DNA from: Pegoplata infirma
Lineage: Eukaryota; Arthropoda; Insecta; Diptera; Anthomyiidae
Direction: 5' to 3'
Assembly (NCBI GenBank): GCA_963921195.1
Contig: OY992537.1
Span: forward strand, 149,227,841 to 149,291,840
Length of the DNA stretch: 64,000 nt
In this document: positions 1 to 10,815 of the stretch, one piece after another
How positions within the stretch are numbered: the stretch's first letter is position 1
How the letters are laid out: each line of letters starts with the position of its first letter
Position numbers and translations under genes: made by a program
The notes under the pieces: model-generated
What the model saw: the letters and a program-made list of their open reading frames with translations, nothing else
Databases searched by the model: none
What the model was told of the DNA's origin: nothing

Positions 1-3000
1 TATATCGATTTCAAATGCCTTTGCACGAATTTAAATCTTTTTCAATAAAGTTTAATTCGAATAAAAGAGATTGCTCGATTTTAAATTTTTAAAAAAAATT
101 ATTTTTTCAAAAATGAAAAACTTGTAATTTTTCGTAGTCTGGAGACCTTTTACTTTCAACGGCTGTATCTCTGCAACTATTGCTCCGATTTTGTCAAAAT
201 AACAAAAAAATAAAAGATTGAGACTTTATCTTTCCTCTGGAACCAAATGTGAGACAATCGGGCTGGTACTTACAGAGATATATGCATTTATGCAAAGTTT
301 TTTTTTTCATTTTTATGAGAAACCCATTATTTAAGGTTTTTTGGAGACCCTCATTTTTAAATTGCTATAACTCGGTAAATAATGATCCGATTTTGACTCT
401 ATAAAAACTAGAAGGCATAAGTATATTAGCTTTATCATGACAGAAAAAAATTAAGACTATCGGACTAGTATTAACAGATATTTATGCATTCATATCAAAA
501 ATATTTTCGGGTTACTTGTAATAACTTGAAATGGCTATATCAAGGTTACCATTCTATCGTTTTCTAATGCCTTTGCACGAATTTAAATCTTTTTCAATAA
601 AGTTTAAATAGAATAAAAGAGATTGCTCGATTTTAAATTTTTAAAAAAATTTATTTTTTCAAAAATGATAAACTTGTAATTTTTCGTAGTCTGGAGACCT
701 TTTACTTTCAACGGCTGTGTCTCTGCAACTATTGCTCCGATTTTGTCAAAATAACAAAAAAATAAAAGATTGAGACTTTATATTTCCTCTGGAACCAAAT
801 GTGATACAATCGGGCTGGTACTTACAGAGATATATGCATTTATGAAAAGTTTTTTTTTTCATTTTTATGAGAAACCCATTATTTAAGGTTTTTTGGAGAC
901 CCTCATTTTTAAATTGCTATAACTCGGTAAATAATGATGCGATTTTGACTCTATAAAAATTAGAATGCATAAGTATATTAGGTTTATCATGACAGAAAAA
1001 AATTAAGACTATCGGACTAGTATTAACAGATATTTATGCATTCATATAAAAAATATTTTCGGGTTACTTGTAATAACTTGAAATGGCTATATCAAGGTTA
1101 CCATTATATCGATTTCAAATGCCTTTGCACGAATTTAAATCTTTTTCAATAAAGTTTAATTCGAATAAAAGAGATTGCTCGATTTTAAATTTTTAAAAAA
1201 AAATATTTTTTCAAAAATGATAAACTTGTAATTTTTCGTAGTCTGGAGACCTTTTACTTTCAACGGCTGTATCTCTGCAACTATTGCTCCGATTTTGTCA
1301 AAATAACAAAAAAATAAAAGATTGAGACTTTATCTTTCCTCTGGAACCAAATGTGAGACAATCGGGCTGGTACTTACAGAGATATATGCATTTATGCAAA
1401 GTTTTTTTTTTTTCATTTTTATGAGAACCCATTATTTAAGGTTTTTTGGCAACCCTCATTTTTAAATTGCTATAACTCGGTAAATAATGATCCGATTTTG
1501 ACTCTATAAAAACTAGAAGGCATAAGTATATTAGCTTTATCATGACAGAAAAAAATTAAGACTATCGGACTAGTATTAACAGATATTTATGCATTCATAT
1601 CAAAAATATTTTCGGGTTACTTGTAATAACTTGAAATGGCTATATCAAGGTTACCATTCTATCGTTTTCTAATGCCTTTGCACGAATTTAAATCTTTTTC
1701 AATAAAGTTTAAATAGAATAAAAGAGATTGCTCGATTTTAAATTTTTAAAAAAATTTATTTTTTCAAAAATGATAAACTTGTAATTTTTCGTAGTCTGGA
1801 GACCTTTTACTTTCAACGGCTGTGTCTCTGCAACTATTGCTCCGATTTTGTCAAAATAACAAAAAAATAAAAGATTGAGACTTTATATTTCCTCTGGAAC
1901 CAAATGTGAGACAATCGGGCTGGTACTTACAGATTTATATGCATTTATGAAAAGTTTTTTTTTTTCATTTTTATGAGAAACCCATTATTTAAGGTTTTTT
2001 GGAGACCCTCATTTTTAAATTGCTATAACTCGGTAAATAATGATCCGATTTTGACTCTATAAAAATTAGAATGCATAAGTATATTAGCTTTATCATGACA
2101 GAAAAAAATTAAGACTATCAGACTAGTATTAACAGATATTTATGCATTCATATCAAAAATATTTTCGGGTTACTTGTAATAACTTGAAATGGCTATATCA
2201 AGGTTACCATTATATCGCTTTCAAATGCCTTTGCACGATTTTAAATCTTTTTCAATAAAGTTTAAATAGAATAAAAGAGATTGCTCGATTTTAAATTTTT
2301 AAAAAAATTTATTTTTTCAAAAATGATAAACTTGTAATTTTTCGTAGTCTGGAGACCTTTTACTTTCAACGGCTGTATCTCTGCAACTATTGCTCCGATT
2401 TTGTCAAAATAACAAAAAAATAAAAGATTAAGACTTTATCTTTCCTCTGGAACCAAATGTGAGACAATCGGGCTGGTACTTACAGAGATATATGCATTTA
2501 TGCAAAGTTTTTTTTTCATTTTTATGAGAAACCCATTATTTAAGGTTTTTTGGAGACCCTCATTTTTAAATTGCTATAACTCGGTAAATAATGATCCGAT
2601 TTTGACTCTATAAAAACTAGAATGCATAAGTATATTAGCTTTATCATGACAGCAAAAAATTAAGACTATCGGACTAGTATTAACAGATATTTATGCATTC
2701 ATATCAAAAATATTTTCGGGTTACTTGTAATAACTTGAAATGGCTATATCAAGGTTACCATTATTTCGATTTCAAATGCCTTTGCACGAATTTAAATCTT
2801 TTTCAATAAAGTTTAAATAGAATAAAAGAGATTGCTCGATTTTAAATTTTTAAAAAAATTTATTTTTTCAAAAATGATAAAGTTGTAATTTTTCGTAGTC
2901 TGGAGACCTTTTACTTTCAACGGCTGTATCTCTGCAACTATTGCTCCGATTTTGTCAAAATAACAAAAAAATAAAAGATTGAGACTTTATCTTTCCTCTG

Positions 3001-6000
3001 GAACCAAATGTGAGACAATCGGGCTGGTACTTACAGAGATATATGCATTTATGCAAAGTTTATTTTTCATTTTTATGAGAAACCCATTATTTTAGGTTTT
3101 TTGGAGACCCTCATTTTTAAATTGCTATAACTCGGTAAATAATGATCCGATTTTGACTCTATAAAAACTAGAAGGCATAAGAATATTAGCTTTATCATGA
3201 CAGAAAAAAATTAAGACTATCGGACTAGTATTAACAGATATTTATGCATTCATATCAAAAATATTTTCGGGTTACTTGTAATAACTTGAAATGGCTATAT
3301 CAAGGTTACCATTATTTCGATTTCAAATGCCTTTGCACGAATTTAAATTTTTTTCAATAAAGTTTAAATAGAATAAAAGAGATTGCTCGATTTTAAATTT
3401 TTAAAAAAATTTATTTTTTCAAAAATGATAAACTTGTAATTTTTCGTAGTCTGGAGACCTTTTACTTTCAACGGCTGTATCTCTGCAACTATTGCTCCGA
3501 TTTTGTCAAAATAACAAAAAAATAAAAGATTGAGACTTTATCTTTCCTCTGGAACCAAATGTGCGGCAATCGGGCTGGTACTTACAGAGATATATGCATT
3601 TATGCAAAGTTTTTTTTTTATTTTTATGAGAAACCCATTATTTAAGGTTTCTTGGAGACCCTCATTTTTAAATTGCTATAACTCGGTAAATAATGATCCG
3701 ATTTTGATTTTATAAAAACTAGAATGCATAAGTATATTAGCTTTATCATGACAGAAAAAAATTAAGACTATCGGACTAGTATTAACAGATATTTATGCAT
3801 TCATATCAAAAATATTTTCGGGTTACTTGTAATAACTTGAAATGGCTATATCAAGGTTACCATTATATCGATTTCAAATGCCTTTGCACGAATTTAAATC
3901 TTTTTCAATAAAGTTTAATTAGAATAAAAGAGATTGCTCGATTTTAAATTTTTAAAAAAATTTATTTTTTCAAAAATGATAAACTTGTAATTTTTCGTAG
4001 TCTGGAGACCTTTTACTTTCAACGGCTGTATCTCTGCAACTATTGCTCCGATTTTGTCAAAATAACAAAAAAATAAAATATAGAGACTTTATCTTTCCTC
4101 TGGAACCAAATGTGAGGCAATCGGGCTGGTACTTACAGAGATATATGCATTTATTCAAAGTTTTTTTTTTCATTTTTATGAGAAACCCATTATTTAAGGT
4201 TTCTTGGAGACCCTCATTTTTAAATTGCTATAACTCGGTAAATAATGATCCGATTTTGACTCTATAAAAACTAGAATGCATAAGTATATTAGCTTTATCA
4301 TGACAGAAAAAAATTAAGACTATCGGACTAGTATTAACAGATATTTATGCATTCATATCAAAAATATTTTCGGGTTACTTGTAATAACTTGAAATGGCTA
4401 TATCAAGGTTACCATTCTATCGTTTTCTAATGCCTTTGCACGAATTTAAATCTTTTTCAATAAAGTTTAAATAGAATAAAAGAGATTGCTCGATTTTAAA
4501 TTTTTAAAAAAATTTATTTTTTCAAAAATGATAAACTTGTAATTTTTCGTAGTCTGGAGACCTTTTACTTTCAACTGCAACTATTGCTCCGATTTTGTCA
4601 AAATAACAAAAAAATAAAAGATTGAGACTTTATCTTTCCTCTGGAACCAAATGTGAGACAATCGGGCTGGTACTTACAGAGATATATGCATTTATGCAAA
4701 GTTTTTTTTTTCATTTTTATGAGAAACCCATTATTTAAGGTTTTTTGGAGACCCTCATTTTTAAATTGCTATAACTCGGTAAATAATGATGCGATTTTGA
4801 CTCTATAAAATCTAGAATGCATAAGTATATTAGCTTTATCATGACAGAAAAAATTAAAGACTATCAGACTAGTATTAACAGATATTTATGCATTCATATC
4901 AAAAATATTTTCGGGTTACTTGTAATAACTTGAAATGGCTATATCAAGGTTACCATTCTATCGTTTTCTAATGCCTTTGCACGAATTTAAATCTTTTTCA
5001 ATAAAGTTTAATTAGAATAAAAGAGATTGCTCGATTTTAAATTTTTAAAAAAATTTATTTTTTCAAAAATGATAAACTTGTAATTTTTCGTAGTCTGGAG
5101 ACCTTTTACTTTCAACGGCTGTATCTATGCAACTATTGCTCCGATTTTGTCAAAATAACAAAAAAATAAAATATTGAGACTTTATCTTTCCTCTGGAACC
5201 AAATGTGAGGCAATCGGGCTGGTACTTACAGAGATATATGCATTTATGCAAAGTTTTTTTTTTATTTTTATGAGAAACCCATTATTTAAGGTTTCTTGGA
5301 GACCCTCATTTTTAAATTGCTATAACTCGGTAAATAATGATCCGATTTTGACTCTATAAAAACTAGAATGCATAAGTATATTAGCTTTATCATGACAGAA
5401 AAAAATTAAGACTATCGGACTAGTATTAACAGATATTTATGCATTCATATCAAAAATATTTTCGGGTTACTTGTAATAACTTGAAATGGCTATATCAAGG
5501 TTACCATTATATCAATTTCAAATGCCTTTGCACGAATTTAAATCTTTTTCAATAAAGTTTAATTAGAATAAAAGAGATTGCTCGATTTTAAATTTTTAAA
5601 AAAATTTATTTTTTCAAAAATGATAAACTTGTAATTTTTCGTAGTCTGGAGACCTTTTACTTTCAACGGCTGTATCTCTGCAACTATTGCTCCGATTTTG
5701 TCAAAATAACAAAAAAATAAAAGATTAAGACTTTATCTTTCCTCTGGAACCAAATGTGAGACAATCGGGCTGGTACTTACAGAGATATATGCATTTATGG
5801 AAAGTTTTTTTTTCATTTTTATGAGAAACCCATTATTTAAGGTTTTTTGGAGACCCTCATTTTTAAATTGCTATAACTCGGTAAATAATGATCCGATTTT
5901 GACTCTATAAAAACTAGAATGCATAAGTATATTAGCTTTATCATGACAGCAAAAAATTAAGACTATCGGACTAGTATTAACAGATATTTATGCATTCATA

Positions 6001-6084
6001 TCAAAAATATTTTCGGGTTACTTGTAATAACTTGAAATGGCTATATCAAGGTTACCATTATTTCGATTTCAAATGCCTTTGCAC
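1..6084 (+). repeat. 551-bp satellite array, + orientation, first block
   Basis: About 11 head-to-tail monomers of roughly 551 bp. Landmarks recur in fixed order in each: the 'ctgtatctctgcaac' block, 'cctctggaaccaaatgtgag', 'ggagaccctcatttttaaat', 'tatcggactagtattaacag' and 'tatatcaaggttaccatt'. Copies are very similar and differ mainly by single bases and by the length of T and A runs. One copy near 4576 lacks about 11 bases of the 'ggctgtatctc' block. No gene is present; open frames of about 61 codons start at TTG and are broken in many copies by T-run length changes. Private variants (for example 'gattaagactt' at about 2428 and 5725) show a higher-order period of about 3.3 kb. This is clearly satellite DNA, probably pericentromeric heterochromatin (inference). 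Confidence 0.97.
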
Positions 6085-6871
6085 TAGAGATGAGCGATAT
6101 TTTCATACCGGTGATTTAATCACCGTGATTCAAAAATCACTGGTAACTGCAGTTATCAAATATCTTAAATCACTGCTACTTGCAATATCGTTCTTTTTTT
6201 GTTATAAGTACACACATTAACTAACGTTTTAACACTTGCTGTGTGTTCGTTCACTCATATTTTTTCTTCTCTTGTTATGGAATGTAAAAAAAATAAACAC
6301 ACAAAGCAAACGCAATGTTTTTAATACGCGCACAAGCAACGAAATTGCCAAAAATATTATTTTGCTTTAAAATAAAAACTGTTATTGAAAGAACTGTGAT
6401 TTAAAAGAACTGTGATTTAAAATCAAAAAATAAATATGTATTTTAAATATTGAAAGAACTGTGATTTAAAATCACGTTTATATCTACATTTAAAAACGGT
6501 GATCACAGTAACTGTTTAAAATATTAGTTATTTGAAAAGAAAGACGTTCCTCAAAAATAACTAAATTGCTCATTTTTACTGTGGTTTTATAAATTTTTAC
6601 AGATTTTCTCTGAATTTTAAACAAATAATAAATAATTCCTTGAATGTACTTAAATTGATTGAACTTAATACAAACTGAGTTATTAAATATGAAGTCCGGC
6701 AATACAAATAATATTTAATACATACTAATCTAAAGGAAAACATTGTATTGTTTTTTTTTTGCATCACATTGAAAAACGGTGATCACGGTAACTGTTTAAA
6801 AGAACGGTGATTTGTAAATCACGGTAACTGAGAACGGCGTGATTCAAAAATCACTACATTGCTCATCTCTA
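6085..6871. mobile_element. non-autonomous hAT-like DNA transposon (MITE-like, 787 bp)
   Basis: The element interrupts a satellite monomer. The 8-bp target duplication CTTTGCAC is seen at 6077-6084 and 6872-6879. Terminal inverted repeats are TAGAGATGAGC at the left end and its reverse complement at the right end, with similarity continuing (GCGAT against GCAAT). An 8-bp duplication with TA-G-like ends is typical of the hAT superfamily. No transposase is encoded. The interior is AT-rich and carries repeated subterminal motifs: GTGATTCAAAAATCAC near both ends (about 6125-6140 and 6839-6854), 'aaaacggtgatcac' twice (about 6492 and 6773), and 'gaactgtgatttaaaa' three times in 6390-6475. Such motifs are plausible transposase-binding sites (inference). 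It must be mobilised in trans, if at all. Confidence 0.85.
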
Positions 6872-9162
6872 CTTTGCACGAATTTAAATCTTTTTCAATA
6901 AAGTTTAAATAGAATAAAAGAGATTGCTCGATTTTAAATTTTTAAAAAAAATTATTTTTTCAAAAATGATAAAGTTGTAATTTTTCGTAGTCTGGAGACC
7001 TTTTACTTTCAACGGCTGTATCTCTGCAACTATTGCTCCGATTTTGTCAAAATAACAAAAAAATAAAAGATTGAGACTTTATCTTTCCTCTGGAACCAAA
7101 TGTGAGACAATCGGGCTGGTACTTACAGAGATATATGCATTTATGCAAAGTTTATTTTTCATTTTTATGAGAAACCCATTATTTAAGGTTTTTTGGAGAC
7201 CCTCATTTTTAAATTGCTATAACTCGGTAAATAATGATCCGATTTTGACTCTATAAAAACTAGAAGGCATAAGAATATTAGCTTTATCATGACAGAAAAA
7301 AATTAAGACTATCGGACTAGTATTAACAGATATTTATGCATTCATATCAAAAATATTTTCGGGTTACTTGTAATAACTTGAAATGGCTATATCAAGGTTA
7401 CCATTATTTCGATTTCAAACGCCTTTGCACGAATTTAAATTTTTTTCAATAAAGTTTAAATAGAATAAAAGAGATTGCTCGATTTTAAATTTTTAAACAA
7501 ATTTATTTTTTCAAAATGATAAACTTGTAATTTTTCGTAGTCTGGAGACCTTTTACTTTCAACGGCTGTATCTCTGCAACTATTGCTCCGATTTTGTCAA
7601 AATAACAAAAAAAATAAAAGATTGAGACTTTATCTTTCCTCTGGAACCAAATGTGAGGCAATCGGGCTGGTACTTACAGAGATATATGCATTTATGCAAA
7701 GTTTTTTTTTTATTTTTATGAGAAACCCATTATTTAAGGTTTCTTGGAGACCCTCATTTTTAAATTGCTATAACTCGGTAACTAATGATCCGATTTTGAC
7801 TCTATAAAAACTAGAATGCATAAGTATATTAGCTTTATCATGACAGAAAAAAATTAAGACTGTCGGACTAGTATTAACAGATATTTATGCATTCATATCA
7901 AAAATATTTTCGGGTTACTTGTAATAACTTGAAATGGCTATATCAAGGTTACCATTATATCGATTTCAAATGCCTTTGCACGAATTTAAATCTTTTTCAA
8001 TAAAGTTTAATTAGAATAAAAGAGATTGCCCGATTTTAAATTTTTAAAAAAATTTATTTTTTCAAAAATGATAAACTTGTAATTTTTCGTAGTCTGGAGA
8101 CCTTTTATTTTCAACGGCTGTATCTCTGCAACTATTGCTCTGATTTTGTCAAAATAACAAAAAAATAAAATATTGAGACTTTATCTTTCCTCTGGAACCA
8201 AATGTGAGGCAATCGGGCTGGTACTTACAGAGATATATGCATTTATGCAAAGTTTTTTTTCATTTTTATGAGAAACCCATTATTTAAGGTTTTTTGGAGA
8301 CCCTCATTTTTAAATTGCTATAACTCGGTAAATAATGATGCGATTTTGACTCTATAAAAACTAGAATGCATAAGTATATTAGCTTTATCATGACAGAAAA
8401 AAATTAAGACTATCGGACTAGTATTAACAGATATTTATGCATTCATATCAAAAATATTTTCGGGTTACTTGTAATAACTTGAAATGGCTATATCAAGGTT
8501 ACCATTATATCGATTTCAAATGCCTTTGCACGAATTTAAATCTTTTTCAATAAAGTTTAATTAGAATGAAAGAGATTGCTCGATTTTAAATTTTTAAAAA
8601 AATTTATTTTTCAAAAATGATAAACTTGTAATTTTTCGTAGTCTGGAGACCTTTTACTTTCAACGGCTGTATCTCTGCAACTATTGCTCCGATTTTGTCA
8701 AAATAACAAAAAAATAAAATATTGAGACTTTATCTTTCCTCTGGAACCAAATGTGAGGCAATCGGGCTGGTACTTACAGAGATATATGCATTTATTCAAA
8801 GTTTTTTTTTCATTTTTATGAGAAACCCATTATTTAAGGTTTCTTGGAGACCCTCATTTTTAAATTGCTATAACTCGGTAAATGATGATCCGATTTTGAC
8901 TCTATAAAAACTAGAATGCATAAGTATATTAGCTTTATCATGACAGAAAAAAATTAAGACTATCGGACTAGTATTAACAGATATTTATGCATTCATATCA
9001 AAAATATTTTCGGGTTACTTGTAATAACTTGAAATGGCTATATCAAGGTTACCATTATATCGATTTCAAATGCCTTTGCACGAATTTAAATCTTTTTCAA
9101 TAAAGTTTAATTAGAATAAAAGAGATTGCTCGATTTTAAATTTTTAAAAAAATTTATTTTTT
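6872..9162 (+). repeat. 551-bp satellite array, + orientation, second block
   Basis: About four monomers in the same orientation as the first block. The broken monomer resumes in phase straight after the hAT-like element (6872-6879 is the second copy of the target duplication). The block ends inside a monomer in the 'aatttattttttc' tract, where the BEL/Pao element begins. One monomer near 7516 has a shortened 'ttcaaaatga' run. No gene is present. Confidence 0.96.
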
Positions 9163-9614
9163 CGGGTTAGAGGGAGATAACCTTTTATCTTGCAATATAA
9201 ATGAAAGTATTTAAGTTTTTTCAAAAACGTTATAAATGGGTATTTATTTATATATATATGTATAAAAAACATATATATTTTATTTTTAAGTTAACAATTC
9301 ACTTTTAATTACAATTTGCAATATAGGGTAAGTATAAGTTTTAGTAACTTCAATAATTTTTACGCACTTAACAATATAAATGGTTGAATTCAGGGTAATT
9401 AACAAACCGAGCTTTGTATACAAAGAATGAAATAAATTTATTTAAATATGGTGTACTGCACTTGTTGCTTGAACGATGGCTAGACAATTGTGAAGATGTT
9501 TTGTTCTTTTCTTTGTTGACATTCTTCTTTTATACAAGTTGGTATGACGTTAGAGATGAGAAGTGGGGGGATTTTCGGATAAACAAGGTACCTTTTTGTT
9601 CACTGACGTGAACA
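9163..9614 (-). repeat. BEL/Pao 3' LTR (sense direction)
   Basis: Direct repeat of 17647-18098. In the sense direction it starts TGTTCACGTCAGTGAAC, next to a polypurine tract, and ends in CTCTAACCCG rather than the usual CA. It contains TATA-rich stretches near 9240-9280. The start contains an inverted repeat (GTTCAC...GTGAAC). A 65-codon + strand frame lies here and recurs in the other LTR; it is not a gene. Confidence 0.93.
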
Positions 9615-9627
9615 TTCTCCCCGCCTT
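9615..9627 (-). other. polypurine tract of the BEL/Pao element
   Basis: The sense sequence AAGGCGGGGAGAA abuts the TGTTCACG start of the 3' LTR. Twelve of its 13 bases are purines. It would prime plus-strand DNA synthesis and helps fix the LTR boundary at 9614. Confidence 0.8.
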
Positions 9628-9744
9628 GAAATACCTGTAAAATAAAAAAAAGATTGACTTTAGTGGGTAGTACAATTGGGTGAAAGTCAAAAAAAGTATT
9701 TCAAGTAGGTTTAATAAATACTTGGGGTAAAAAAAAGGGTAAAG

Positions 9745-10674
9745 TTAGCCGGACAGGGATCCCATGATCAAGAAACCAAGAGTGGAGTCTTGGGCCAAAA
9801 GAGATCCACCATTAACCTGCATTGTGTTTGGCTTAATTATGTTGATGTACAGGTCACTCCCGATTTCCATTTGAACGGGTAAGTTTGAGGTGAAATCGGG
9901 ATCAGCTAAAGCCATATTTTGAAATTTTGCCTTTACTGACTCGTTGAATGCATTGGGGTACGGGGTTTTTGGTAAGTCCTTGGCTACAATCATGCACAAA
10001 TCGTATTTTATTAACGACGTCATATTCGGGGTGATTGTTAGCTTCACACAGGTTTGGCCATTGAGTTGAAACGTTTGAAATTGATTTTTTCGAACAAACG
10101 AAGCTGCTATACGTGACGTTTGCAAACTAGTGTTTAGAATGGATCGTGTAGCAAGACATCCCTCATCTGACATTACAAGTACCTCTGCAGTCGGAACAAA
10201 AGTCTTTGAAAATGGGGTTGAAAAATTAATGTTTGACGTTGTAGGTGGCGCTGATGATGGCCGCGATGCTGGTTTTGAAGTCACCGTAACATTTTTGCGA
10301 TCTTCGGTACGAAGATTTTTCAAGATCTTCTCATGTCCATGCAGAATTGTGTGATGTTTACGACCACAAATGTTACACCTTGTCTTGTTTGTGCAACCTT
10401 CCAACAAATGGTTTCTTGCCAAACAATTTGAACAATAGTGCAACTTGAGCACCGTTTTGTATTTCTGGGCTAAGTTCTGGTCAAGAAATTTTTTGCATTT
10501 AACGATGCGGTGGTCCGCGTTGCAAATGCCACAGCCATGGTACCGAGTATTTGACGAATTGGCAGCAATGGGGGCTGACCTCTTAGGGTTTCGGGTAATT
10601 CGCGACTGGTTTGCTACTCTCGAACGATGGTTAGCTGTACGACTGGCCACAGGTTTTTTATTGTTGGGTGCCAT
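9745..10674 (-). CDS. third ORF of BEL/Pao element: zinc-knuckle plus inactivated retropepsin-like protein, 309 aa
   Basis: The start is ATG in a good insect context (AAAAATGG). Residues 1-45 are basic. Three zinc knuckles follow: C48-C51-H55-C60 (CX2CX3HX4C), C81-C84-H89-C94 (CX2CX4HX4C) and C100-C103-H107-H112 (CX2CX3HX4H). This is the same order and spacing as in the element's own Gag (C390, C423, C442). Residues of about 160-309 align with the Gag protease region and share LADP-F, IGSD-Y, L-AQD and a final G-x-x-x-G pattern. The active-site ALID of Gag is replaced by SILN (N181), so proteolysis is unlikely. The capsid-like N-terminal region of Gag is missing. The ORF sits where env lies in env-bearing elements, 141 bp downstream of pol. 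A splice acceptor 4 nt before the ATG suggests subgenomic expression. Function unknown; an RNA-binding accessory or Gag-interfering role is inference. Confidence 0.85.
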   Translation of the reverse strand: MAPNNKKPVASRTANHRSRVANQSRITRNPKRSAPIAANSSNTRYHGCGICNADHRIVKCKKFLDQNLAQKYKTVLKLHYCSNCLARNHLLEGCTNKTRCNICGRKHHTILHGHEKILKNLRTEDRKNVTVTSKPASRPSSAPPTTSNINFSTPFSKTFVPTAEVLVMSDEGCLATRSILNTSLQTSRIAASFVRKNQFQTFQLNGQTCVKLTITPNMTSLIKYDLCMIVAKDLPKTPYPNAFNESVKAKFQNMALADPDFTSNLPVQMEIGSDLYINIIKPNTMQVNGGSLLAQDSTLGFLIMGSLSG

Positions 10675-10678
10675 TTTT

Positions 10679-10680
10679 CT
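10679..10680 (-). promoter_or_regulatory. predicted 3' splice site for the third ORF
   Basis: The sense sequence TTTATTTCACACAG is followed by AAAA and the ATG of the third ORF. Branch-point-like CTAAC motifs lie upstream, one at 10728-10732. The pyrimidine tract is weak. Paired with the donor near 16617, it would remove gag and pol and place the leader just before the third ORF. Confidence 0.5.
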
Positions 10681-10815
10681 GTGTGAAATAAAGGGTATGT
10701 GTGAATATGATGTGATGCATGAATTGTGTTAGTGTGTTAGGGTGAAGTGTTAATTGTGGGTGTGTTATGGGTAAGTAATAAGTGGATAGAGTTAGGGTTA
10801 GTTAAAAGGGTTAGA

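Noticed and set aside
9414..9611. A 65-codon + strand frame, repeated at 17898-18095.
   Set aside because: It lies wholly inside the BEL/Pao LTRs, antisense to the element, with no recognisable domain.
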